Source: Planctomycetaceae bacterium
GTDB taxonomy: Bacteria; Planctomycetota; Planctomycetia; Pirellulales; Thermoguttaceae
Reading direction: 5' to 3'
NCBI GenBank assembly: GCA_031267635.1
Contig: JAIRYX010000492.1
Coordinates: forward strand, 1-9,174
Length of the DNA: 9,174 nucleotides
Shown: one piece after another, positions 1 through 6,106 of the stretch
Layout: each line of letters begins with the position of its first letter
How positions within the stretch are numbered: position 1 is the stretch's first letter
Program-made: the position numbers and the translations under genes
Notes under the pieces: model-generated
The model's database searches: none
What the model saw: only the letters and a program-made list of their open reading frames with translations
What the model was told of the DNA's origin: nothing

Positions 1-264
1 TATTTGGGCAGTGAGCGTAATCCAATCCAAGACGATTTGAAAGAGCGTGGATTTTCGCCACAGATTTGTGAGAAGGGAGTTCGCAATCAACCGTTGACGC
101 CGCTGCAACATTTTTGGAATCGCGTCAAGTCGAGGGTTCGTTGTCGCGTTGAGCATGTTTTCGGCGAGCAAAAGAAACGGATGGGAGATGAGACGTTACG
201 AACGATAGGCGGACAACGTGTAAAATTTTGGATCGGAATACGAAATCTCGCCGCCAACATATGA
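1..264 (+). CDS. IS5-family transposase, C-terminal part (cut by window edge)
   Basis: This is the last 87 codons of a DDE transposase; the 5' part lies outside the window, so no start is assigned. The frame is open from base 1 and ends at TGA 262-264. The segment KSRVRCRVEHVFG followed by LRTIGGQRVKFWIGIRNLA is the typical C-terminal signature of IS5-family transposases. The Glu in VEHVFG (bases 151-153) should be the third catalytic acidic residue of the DDE triad. The family catalyses cut-and-paste transposition between terminal inverted repeats. The visible part has no frameshift or stop, so the copy may be intact or only recently inactive. A possible right end of this element lies at 514-530. 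The family call is from motif recognition only; the IS5 subgroup cannot be decided. Confidence 0.85.
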   Translation, partial: YLGSERNPIQDDLKERGFSPQICEKGVRNQPLTPLQHFWNRVKSRVRCRVEHVFGEQKKRMGDETLRTIGGQRVKFWIGIRNLAANI

Positions 265-323
265 GACGGGCAATATGTCTGCTCAAGTGATATTCAAAGG
301 AATCCTACGCAAAATTTCAAATA

Positions 324-348
324 ATTCAGCATAAAATCAATGCTGAAT
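324..348. repeat. Perfect 9-bp hairpin after the transposase gene
   Basis: ATTCAGCAT (324-332) and ATGCTGAAT (340-348) are exact reverse complements around a 7-nt loop. The hairpin lies 60 nt past the transposase stop and could end or protect that transcript. It is not followed by a clear T-tract on the plus strand, so calling it a terminator would go too far. Confidence 0.5.
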
Positions 349-421
349 GAAAAATTCTAAACCAATTGCTCGAAAATTAAAACGAAAATAACCCAAAAAA
401 TAAAATTCGTAAATTAATACG

Positions 422-510
422 AGAAACTTCTAAAAACCTCATTTTCAACAAATTTCACCGTTGAAAAATAAGAGCTTACGAATATTTGGGAGAGGTTTTT
501 AGAAGTTCCC
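422..510 (-). mobile_element. 89-bp MITE-like element, copy 1, with TACG target duplication
   Basis: The element has long terminal inverted repeats: AGAAACTTCTAAAAACCTC at the left and the near-complement ending AGAAGTTCCC at the right. It also has an inner inverted repeat (ATTTTCAAC / GTTGAAAAAT), so the whole unit could fold into one hairpin. It is flanked by the same four bases, TACG, at 418-421 and 511-514, as expected for a target-site duplication. Read on the minus strand, it aligns without gaps to the element at 7652-7740, with about 79 of 89 positions identical by hand count. It carries no coding frame, so it must be mobilised by a transposase acting in trans. Its left end has drifted (AGAAAC where the other ends give GGGAAC), suggesting an older copy. 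Confidence 0.85.
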
Positions 511-513
511 TAC

Positions 514-530
514 GGTTTTTAGAAACTCTC
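514..530 (+). repeat. Possible right end of the IS5-type insertion sequence
   Basis: GGTTTTTAGAAACTCTC reads on the other strand as GAGAGTTTCTAAAAACC, sharing the core TTCTAAAAACC with the termini of the 89-bp element. Starting with GAG fits IS5-family ends. If the adjacent 89-bp element and one TACG are removed, this end follows the transposase stop by roughly 175 bp. It may therefore be the terminal inverted repeat of the IS at 1-264, into which the small element jumped. The matching left end is outside the window, so this is unproven. Confidence 0.4.
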
Positions 531-535
531 AGGTG

Positions 536-561
536 ATTGACGAGCCACAAACGTCAATTTT
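536..561 (+). terminator. Weak terminator-like hairpin
   Basis: ATTGACG (536-542) pairs with CGTCAAT (552-558) around a 9-nt loop, and TTTT spans 558-561. The stem is short and the T-run is only four bases, so this is a weak candidate. Confidence 0.25.
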
Positions 562-668
562 ACCACACCTTAATTCAATTTTGCAAAAATTTAGTTACTA
601 AATTATTTTTCAGAAAAAATCACAACATAAAAAACCACCGCTGACGTCTATGGCTTTTAAAAAGAATA

Positions 669-677
669 TGATATAAT
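669..677 (+). promoter_or_regulatory. Candidate extended -10 promoter for the M42 peptidase gene
   Basis: TGATATAAT is an exact extended -10 element (TGnTATAAT), with the consensus TATAAT at 672-677. No good -35 hexamer lies 16-18 bp upstream, which an extended -10 can tolerate. It is about 110 bp upstream of the peptidase ATG and on the same strand. Confidence 0.45.
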
Positions 678-785
678 CGTGCAAGATTTTATGAAAGCCA
701 GCGTTATTTCTTACGTTTAGAGCCGCTCTTGTAAAATGTGTTTTAATGTGCATTGTTGCTCCTCATAACAACATTCGATATAACT

Positions 786-1850
786 ATGATTGAAGATTCC
801 AGACTCTTTTTCAAAAAATTGCTACAAACTCCAAGCCCGACAGGTTTTGAAGAAAAAATACAAGCAGCCGTCCGTGAATACATGACGCCGTTTGCGGACG
901 AAATACATTCCGACGTTCACGGCAATTTAATTGTCGGCAAAAATATTGACGCTCCTTATCGCGTTATGTTAGCGGGGCATTGCGACCAAATTGGCTTGTT
1001 GGTAAATTATATTGACAATGAAGGATTTTTGTATGTTTTGCAGCTTGGCGGCTGGGACGCTCAACATCTTATCGGACAAAGAGTTATCATCTGGGCGGAA
1101 AAAGGAGCAATCTCCGGCGTTATCGGAAAAAAGCCGATTCATCTTTTGACCGAAGACGAGCGGAAAAAGACGGCGAAAATTCAAGACCTTTGGGTTGATA
1201 TTGGCGCAAAAAATAAAGAAGAAGCCGAAAAGCTGGTGGAAATCGGTTCGCCGATCACTGTGGAATTAGAATACCGCGAATTACAGAACGAAACGATAAC
1301 CGCTCCCGGTACAGACGATAAAACCGGCGCGTGGGTGGTGATGGAAGCATTGCGGCGGACGGATCGTTCAATGTTAAAATGCGCGGTTTATGCTGTTTCA
1401 ACAGTTCAGGAAGAAGTTGGACTTCGTGGAGCGAAAACCAGTGCGTTTGGAATTGATCCGCAAATAGGTATTGCTGTTGACGTCACGTTTGCGACAGATT
1501 GTCCGACGATTGAAAAAAAGCAAAACGGCGATATTATTGTTGGCGGCGGTCCGGTCATCTCTCGCGGTCCGAACATGAACACAAAACTGGTGAATGCGTT
1601 GGTCAAAACGGCAAAAGATAACGAAATTCCTATACAAATTTGCGCCGAAGGACGAATTACCGGTACAGATGCGAATATGATTCAAGTCAACCGCTCCGGC
1701 GTTGCCACCGCTTTAGTAAGCATTCCAAACCGTTACATGCACTCGCCGGTGGAAATCATCTCGTTGAAAGATATTGACGCAACAGCAAATTTGTTGGCAC
1801 GGTTCTTGGAGAAATTTGATCCGAATGAATCATTTATTCCAAGCGTTTAA
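786..1850 (+). CDS. M42 family metallopeptidase (glutamyl aminopeptidase/endoglucanase-like)
   Basis: This is a 354-aa cytosolic aminopeptidase of the M42 family (FrvX/YsdC/PepA-like, often misnamed endoglucanase). These enzymes form large tetrahedral dodecamers and trim the N-termini of peptides. Counting from ATG 786, the expected dinuclear metal ligands are all present: H65 in AGHCDQIG, the bridging D177 in TDDKTG, E210 in VQEEVG, D232 in AVDVTF and H319 in YMHSPVE. E209 is the likely catalytic base and D67 follows the first His. The N-terminal QTPSPTGFE is the usual family opening. The frame stays open 11 codons further, to a TTG at 753, but homologues begin near MIEDSRLFFKKLL, so I chose ATG 786; neither start has a clear Shine-Dalgarno sequence. 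Substrate preference cannot be read from sequence. The next gene starts 96 bp downstream on the same strand. Confidence 0.93.
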   Translation: MIEDSRLFFKKLLQTPSPTGFEEKIQAAVREYMTPFADEIHSDVHGNLIVGKNIDAPYRVMLAGHCDQIGLLVNYIDNEGFLYVLQLGGWDAQHLIGQRVIIWAEKGAISGVIGKKPIHLLTEDERKKTAKIQDLWVDIGAKNKEEAEKLVEIGSPITVELEYRELQNETITAPGTDDKTGAWVVMEALRRTDRSMLKCAVYAVSTVQEEVGLRGAKTSAFGIDPQIGIAVDVTFATDCPTIEKKQNGDIIVGGGPVISRGPNMNTKLVNALVKTAKDNEIPIQICAEGRITGTDANMIQVNRSGVATALVSIPNRYMHSPVEIISLKDIDATANLLARFLEKFDPNESFIPSV

Positions 1851-1928
1851 TTTGTTTCAGTATGGTTGGCTCTCTATCCGTCTCACGGTCAACTTAAAAC
1901 GGGTTTAGAGCTAATTTTTTAGAGATTT

Positions 1929-1934
1929 TATAAT
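1929..1934 (+). promoter_or_regulatory. Candidate -10 box upstream of the secreted-protein gene
   Basis: TATAAT lies 12 bp before the ATG at 1947. The best -35-like match, TTTAGA at 1904-1909, is 19 bp away, longer than ideal. If used, transcription would start only a few bases before the start codon and give a nearly leaderless mRNA, consistent with the absence of a visible Shine-Dalgarno site. In AT-rich DNA such a hexamer can arise by chance. Confidence 0.3.
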
Positions 1935-1946
1935 AGAAACTTAATC

Positions 1947-3434
1947 ATGTTACGATTTTATTTTACAACATTACTCATTTGTTTGGGACTGACATTTGTT
2001 GATGTGTCCGGTATTGAAAAATGTTTGGGACAACAAGAAGAAGACGCTGCGCAAACAGACCAAACGGAAAATGCGTTGGTTAATGAATTACTCGGCAAAG
2101 ATAATCAAGATGTGGACAAAAAAGCGTCCGATAAAAACGATTTCTCGAAGACGGAAACGCCTCAACCGGACAACATGAAAACTTATTCGCTCGTCAGCCG
2201 CCGAACAACAGGAACGGTGGATAAGGTTGAAGTAACGCTTGAAGCGGTCGGCGATGTGACGCAATTTCTCAAAGGAAAAGAGTCGGACTCGAATAAAATG
2301 GAAATTCTCGCCGGATTTCGATACGAAGAACGCACGGAAAAATTCGACGAAGCATTGAATTCGCCGTTGCAAAGTGTGCGTCATTATAACGTAGCAAAAG
2401 CAAGAATTCAAATTGGCAACCAGCTTAATTCTCCAGTTCTTGACACGAATAAAAAAATTATTATATGCAACATAAACGGCGGGCAAAGCTCGCTTTTTGC
2501 GACTGCTGGTCCGCTTAAAGATAACCAATTGCTTTTGATTGAAGATATGCCGGCAAACACACTCTTGTTGGATCGCTTACTTCCGCCGAAAAAAGTAAGT
2601 GTCGGCGAAACGTGGAAAATTTCCGATGAAACGCTCGGTCCGTTGCTAACATTGGATGCGATTGACACGCAAAACGTCGAAGCGTCGCTGGCGGAAGTCA
2701 AAAATAATATTGCGCTCGTTGACGTCAAGGGAGATATTGAAGGTGCATATCTCGGTGCGGCAAGCGCAATGGATGTGCATATTATGTATCAATTCGACAT
2801 GGAAAACCGACGGATTATTTGGTTAGGACTTGTGATTACGGAAAGCCGCTCGTTAGGCAACATCGGACCTGCGGTTGATCTTATCGCCAAATTAAGTTTA
2901 AAAGTACAACCGGATATTGAGCCGGAACAACTCATGCCGGACAACAAAATTAATGTGCCGGAAGAACCAACGAAAGAAAATCTTCAATTATTGTATGATT
3001 CGCCGGACAAAGGCGCGTGGCGGTTTCTGCATAATCGAAATTGGTATATCGTTTATGACGAGCCGGGTAGCACGAAACTTCGATTGCTCCAAAACGGCGA
3101 ACTTTTATCGCAATGCGACGTCGCGCAAATGGGAAAAATTGATACCGCATCGCCAAGTACCCTGGACTCGTTTCGCGCAGACTTGAAAACCGGACTCGGC
3201 AATAATTTTGGCAAAGTGATCTCCGAGCAAGAAGGAAAAACAAAAAAAGATTACAGCGAATTAAGAATTGTTGTCAGTAACAATTCGGAATCTATGCCGC
3301 TTGTTTGGATTTATTACTTACTCACGAAAAAAGACGGCAAACAAGCGGTCATTGCGTTTGTTGTGCAATCCGACAAACAAGAAACTTTCGGCGACACCGA
3401 TCGTGAAATTGTCGATTCTTTTGAAATAAAATAA
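1947..3434 (+). CDS. Secreted protein of unknown function, 495 aa
   Basis: I do not recognise a named family. Residues 1-22 form a signal peptide (MLRFYF, then TTLLICLGLTF, then DVSG), so the protein should be exported. Residues 30-80 are acidic, Gln/Asp/Lys-rich and probably disordered. Residues 80-320 are beta-rich, including ...VSVGETWKISDETLGPLL and a run MYQFDMENRRIIWLGLVITES, and resemble large secreted planctomycete proteins of unknown function. Residues 355-495 look like a separate alpha/beta domain (RFLHNRNWYIVYDE, then PLVWIYYLLTKKDGKQAVIAF, ending DREIVDSFEIK). That pattern recalls PsbP/DcrB-like domains in which a final strand-helix asks whether an increase is significant, but this is only an impression. 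No catalytic motif is evident, and a single Cys lies near the signal peptide. No membrane anchor follows the signal. It could share a transcript with the peptidase gene 96 bp upstream, though a possible promoter lies between. Confidence 0.85.
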   Translation: MLRFYFTTLLICLGLTFVDVSGIEKCLGQQEEDAAQTDQTENALVNELLGKDNQDVDKKASDKNDFSKTETPQPDNMKTYSLVSRRTTGTVDKVEVTLEAVGDVTQFLKGKESDSNKMEILAGFRYEERTEKFDEALNSPLQSVRHYNVAKARIQIGNQLNSPVLDTNKKIIICNINGGQSSLFATAGPLKDNQLLLIEDMPANTLLLDRLLPPKKVSVGETWKISDETLGPLLTLDAIDTQNVEASLAEVKNNIALVDVKGDIEGAYLGAASAMDVHIMYQFDMENRRIIWLGLVITESRSLGNIGPAVDLIAKLSLKVQPDIEPEQLMPDNKINVPEEPTKENLQLLYDSPDKGAWRFLHNRNWYIVYDEPGSTKLRLLQNGELLSQCDVAQMGKIDTASPSTLDSFRADLKTGLGNNFGKVISEQEGKTKKDYSELRIVVSNNSESMPLVWIYYLLTKKDGKQAVIAFVVQSDKQETFGDTDREIVDSFEIK

Positions 3435-3449
3435 CTCACACTTTCTGAT

Positions 3450-3660
3450 GATTTCGTATTATGGAGAGGTTGGTTTGAAGTTGCGATGAGTCGATTTTCG
3501 AGCCACTTTTCGGAGCAGCGTTTTCGGTTTAGTTTTTCGGTAGGACGTCGGGCGTTGGTATTCCAAGTTGTGCAATAATTGCAAACTGTCATGTGCGAAA
3601 TACAAACACTTCCTCGTTCAGTATGTTCTACAATCGCCTTGTGCTTTTCGTCGTCCAACG
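3450..3660 (-). pseudogene. Probable remnant of a small helix-turn-helix protein
   Basis: On the minus strand the frame reading LDDEKHKAIVEHTERGSV, followed by CNYCTTWNTNARRPTEKLNRK, resembles the N-terminal helix-turn-helix of small proteins common in planctomycete genomes (LDDEK..I..L...G, then a TI.NTARR recognition helix). The spacing between the two parts is disturbed, there is no good start codon (TTG at best), and the tail toward 3450 no longer matches anything I recognise. The frame runs on into the 3' end of the secreted-protein gene, which is chance. Similarity is judged by eye only, and it could be coincidence. Confidence 0.3.
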
Positions 3661-3701
3661 GAGCGGCGACATCTGACCGCCTTTCGCGGTCGGTTCGACA
3701 G

Positions 3702-4119
3702 GTGCGTCAAGCGAACGAAGCAGATCCGTTTGTTTTAAAGATCGAGTTGATAAAAGAAGCTGATGGCACATGGATTCCATTGATGTGTATCACCAGTGAC
3801 TTATCAATGCAAGAGATTATTGCGAGTTATGGGATTCGGTTTGGGATTGAGGAGGTGTTCAAGGATTTGAAGGAGACTTATTGGTTGGGGCAAACAGGAT
3901 GTCCGAAATTTATGGATGTCTGTTGAGGCAACAATGATGAATATGTTGATGTACAATGTGATGGAGTGATGTTGTTGGGATATTCCGGCGAATGAAATGG
4001 TAAACCGAACGCAAAGTCCATGAGACAGCGCCACGCGGCGACCTGTGCATCAAGATAAGCGAGAATACGTAAAACTAGAATTTATAACTCATGTGACGCA
4101 CATAAGTTTTTTAAATTAA
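3702..4119 (+). pseudogene. Decayed IS4-type transposase, C-terminal fragment
   Basis: Only the C-terminal part of a DDE transposase remains. The segment YGIRFGIEEVFKDLK contains the exact IS4-family spacing Y-x2-R-x3-E-x6-K, with the catalytic Glu at 3849-3851; ITSDLS just before it is the usual preceding strand. One extra T near 3880-3882 breaks the frame: the frame starting at 3579 runs to TGA 3924-3926, while the true continuation (KQDVRNLWMSVEATMMN, then MLMYNVME) lies in the next frame. That frame then meets TGA at 3967-3969 and 4021-4023, continues through DIPANEMVNRTQSP and DSATRRPVHQDKREYVK, and ends at TAA 4117-4119. The first two thirds of the gene, with the DD part of the catalytic triad, are missing. 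It is not functional. Sequence before about 3702 does not look like this family. Confidence 0.8.
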
Positions 4120-4155
4120 GTCACTGTTCGTTGATTTTTTGTAACTATTCAGTTG

Positions 4156-4404
4156 CCGTCATTTTATTGAAAAATATTATTATTGCCGCCCTTATTTTTC
4201 TGAAATTCCCTTATTAGCCCGAATTGCTCCCAATAATACTCCCTTATCCCCTTATTTTTCGTTTTTTTCGTTCAGTTTTTTTGATAAAAATCCATTATCT
4301 CAAAAATAAGGGCATAAGGGCGCGTTTTGAGGGCTTTGTTGGCTATTAAGGGAAACTTGATAAATAAGGGCGGCAATAATAATGTTTTCCGGTAAGATTG
4401 ACGG
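4156..4404. repeat. Large imperfect palindrome, MITE-like
   Basis: The core, 4176-4383 (208 bp), begins with three ATT units followed by GCCGCCCTTATTT and ends with the exact complement, giving a perfect terminal inverted repeat of about 22 bp. Inside, the arms keep matching imperfectly: TTCCCTTATTAGCC against GGCTATTAAGGGAA, and CCCCTTATTTTTC against AAAAATAAGGGC. Nearly the whole unit could therefore fold on itself. Weaker symmetry extends outward to CCGTC at 4156-4160 and GACGG at 4400-4404. There is no open frame of note. The structure fits a non-autonomous transposable element, but I could not identify a clear target duplication in the AT-rich flanks. Confidence 0.7.
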
Positions 4405-4428
4405 TCCCTATAAAAAATCGTAGCTACC

Positions 4429-4453
4429 CAGTTGCCCAGTGCGGATTTATTGG
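4429..4453 (+). repeat. Dispersed short repeat, copy 1
   Basis: CAGTTGCCCAGTGCGGATTT and the following TATTGG closely match the reverse complement of the stretch 7101-7126 (CAGTTACCCAGGGCGGATTT). A shorter, weaker relative, CAGTTGCC preceded by GTAACTATT, lies at 4141-4157. These look like remnants of the ends of a repeated element rather than a regulatory site. Confidence 0.5.
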
Positions 4454-4579
4454 ATTTAATCGACTAAATAGTTAAAAAATCAATATCCATTGAAGGACTT
4501 GGCGCTACTTAATGATGCGTAACAGGTGAGTTGTTGAGATCCGCACCCCTCTTGCATAAAAATAAAATTTGTTGTAAAC

Positions 4580-4585
4580 TATAAT
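4580..4585 (+). promoter_or_regulatory. Candidate -10 box upstream of the TPR/alpha-CTD gene
   Basis: TATAAT is a consensus -10, but no good -35 is at the right distance: TTGCAT at 4552-4557 is 22 bp away. If used, the mRNA would have a leader of about 180 nt. This is the only plausible promoter I see before the TPR/alpha-CTD and purC pair. Confidence 0.35.
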
Positions 4586-4769
4586 GTTTATTGCTTTGGG
4601 CATCGGTACGCGGTCTTGCGTCCTTTGCAAAACATAACTTTATCGAAAAACATTGACGCCGAATTTTTGCTAATTGCTTGTATATCAAGAATTTGCGACT
4701 TTTCTTTTCGGATAGATACCATTTCCTGAAAAATCGGTTGATCAGGCAGCCCGATGTGGAGAGAATAAT
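4586..4769 (+). other. Long 5' leader of the TPR/alpha-CTD gene
   Basis: No coding frame on the plus strand is supported here. The region is less AT-rich and less repetitive than the mobile debris just upstream. Close to the gene, ATCGG (4733-4737) can pair with CCGAT (4751-4755), directly followed by a strong Shine-Dalgarno GGAGAG (4758-4763) six bases before the ATG. The hairpin is short and matches no riboswitch class that I know. Confidence 0.4.
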
Positions 4770-6101
4770 ATGACAATGGCAACCATCCCGAATTTTGATA
4801 TAAGACAGGTGGTTTTGTACAACGGTACGTTTGGACCTCGTGAAATCGACCAGATTCTCGCGTTGACAAGTCGAGATTTTACTCAGTTTGAAACATTAAA
4901 AGAATCTGTGCAGGAGTTGGAAAGTAAACCTGATGAACTCAGTCCTGCTGCATTGGTGCGTTTGGGAGTTTGCCAATATCTGATTGGAAGATTCCAAATT
5001 GCTCTCAAAACGTTGAAAAAAGGAGATGGCGGTCCTCTTAATCAATTCTTTTTGGCAAAAGCGTATTTTCACTTGCAAGAATATGATCTTGCTTTGAAAA
5101 GTTATGATCTTGCTCAGGCGGCTGGGTACCACATTGATTTTTGTACACTTGGGCGTGCGGAAGTTTACCGCTATTTGAATCAAAATGAACGTAGTTTGAA
5201 TGAATTGGATAAACTTTCTGGTGCAATTGAACAAACGCCGGAATATTTGTATCAACGCGGCGCAACTGTGGCGGCAATCGGCATTAACCCCAATGAAGCG
5301 ATTGCTTTATATGAGCGTGCAATTTCTGTTGACAGAAATCATCCCGGTGCGTTGTTTGGGCTTGCGGTTGAGAATGAACGTCGTGGAAACGACGATGAAG
5401 CCCTTGAATTATACAAACGAGCCGTCACACATTTCCCAACAAATGTGGGAACGTTAATCAATTTGGGAGTTTTGTATGAAGATATGGGACAATACGAACA
5501 GGCGATGATGTGCTATCAACGGGTGCTTGACGCTTACCCAACAAATACCCGCGCTCAATTGTTCCTGAAAGATGCAAAAGCATCCAGTGAAATGCATTAC
5601 GACGAAGAAGCACAGCGAAAACGCGATAGAATGACGCAAGTTCTCAGTCTTGCGGTTTCGGATTTTGAATTGTCGGTGCGAAGCCGGAATTGTCTCAAGT
5701 CAATGGGAATCAATACTTTAGGTGAGCTTTGTCAACATTCGGAACAAGAACTTCTTGCTAGCAAAAACTTTGGCGAAACCAGTTTGGTGGAGATTCGGGA
5801 AATGTTGGCACTAAAAGGGTTGAAACTTGGACAATTTGCGACAGAAAAACATGCTCAAGATGTTGTGGATGTCGAAACGCTTTCGCCGGATGAACAGGCG
5901 ATTTTATTGCGTCCGGTCGGCGATTTGGATTTATCTGTACGTGCGCGTAAGTGCATGAGCCGTTTGGGAATACAAACAATCGGCGAGCTAGTAAAACATA
6001 CAGCGGACGAATTGCTCGAATGCAAAAATTTTGGTGTAACCAGTCTCAAAGAAATCCGCGAAAAATTGACGTTGCAAAATATTAAACTTCGTGGAGAATG
6101 A
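4770..6101 (+). CDS. TPR protein with two RNA polymerase alpha-CTD-like domains
   Basis: A 443-aa cytosolic protein. Residues about 60-120 and 157-265 form tetratricopeptide repeats (for example A..LYKRAVTHFPTNVGTLINLG and the next ..YEQAMMCYQRVLDAYP). Residues about 291-354 and 378-441 are two copies of the helix-hairpin-helix domain found at the C-terminus of the RNA polymerase alpha subunit. Against E. coli alpha-CTD, the first copy keeps the equivalents of R265 (R304), N268 (N307), C269 (C308), G296 (G335), S299 (S338) and E302 (E341). The second keeps R391, C395, G422, S425 and E428 but has K394 at the N268 position. Both have Thr (T337, T424) where K298 would be. No other polymerase alpha part is present, so it is not RpoA. 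This architecture is, to my knowledge, typical of Planctomycetes, and its function is unknown; DNA or polymerase binding is inference. The start is set by GGAGAG six bases upstream of ATG 4770. Its TGA lies just before purC. Confidence 0.92.
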   Translation: MTMATIPNFDIRQVVLYNGTFGPREIDQILALTSRDFTQFETLKESVQELESKPDELSPAALVRLGVCQYLIGRFQIALKTLKKGDGGPLNQFFLAKAYFHLQEYDLALKSYDLAQAAGYHIDFCTLGRAEVYRYLNQNERSLNELDKLSGAIEQTPEYLYQRGATVAAIGINPNEAIALYERAISVDRNHPGALFGLAVENERRGNDDEALELYKRAVTHFPTNVGTLINLGVLYEDMGQYEQAMMCYQRVLDAYPTNTRAQLFLKDAKASSEMHYDEEAQRKRDRMTQVLSLAVSDFELSVRSRNCLKSMGINTLGELCQHSEQELLASKNFGETSLVEIREMLALKGLKLGQFATEKHAQDVVDVETLSPDEQAILLRPVGDLDLSVRARKCMSRLGIQTIGELVKHTADELLECKNFGVTSLKEIREKLTLQNIKLRGE

Positions 6102-6106
6102 CATTT

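Larger units (their letters stand above)
265..752. other. Non-coding stretch between the transposase and the peptidase gene
   Basis: I find no convincing coding frame here. The stretch is very AT-rich. It contains a 9-bp hairpin (324-348), an 89-bp inverted-repeat element (422-510), a possible IS end (514-530), a weak hairpin followed by TTTT (536-561) and a candidate promoter (669-677), each listed separately. A 7-bp inverted repeat, TGGCTTT (651-657) and AAAGCCA (694-700), brackets the promoter; its role is unknown. Confidence 0.7.

Noticed and set aside
753..785. TTG at 753 as the start of the M42 peptidase
   Set aside because: It adds 11 residues not expected in the family and has no better ribosome-binding site than ATG 786.
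3579..3926. A 115-codon plus-strand frame as a complete gene
   Set aside because: Only its second half matches a transposase; the first 40 codons look like antisense of other sequence, and the C-terminus is out of frame after an extra base.
4588..4869. A 93-codon minus-strand frame over the leader of the TPR/alpha-CTD gene
   Set aside because: It overlaps the start of a clear gene, resembles no protein I know, and looks like a chance frame.
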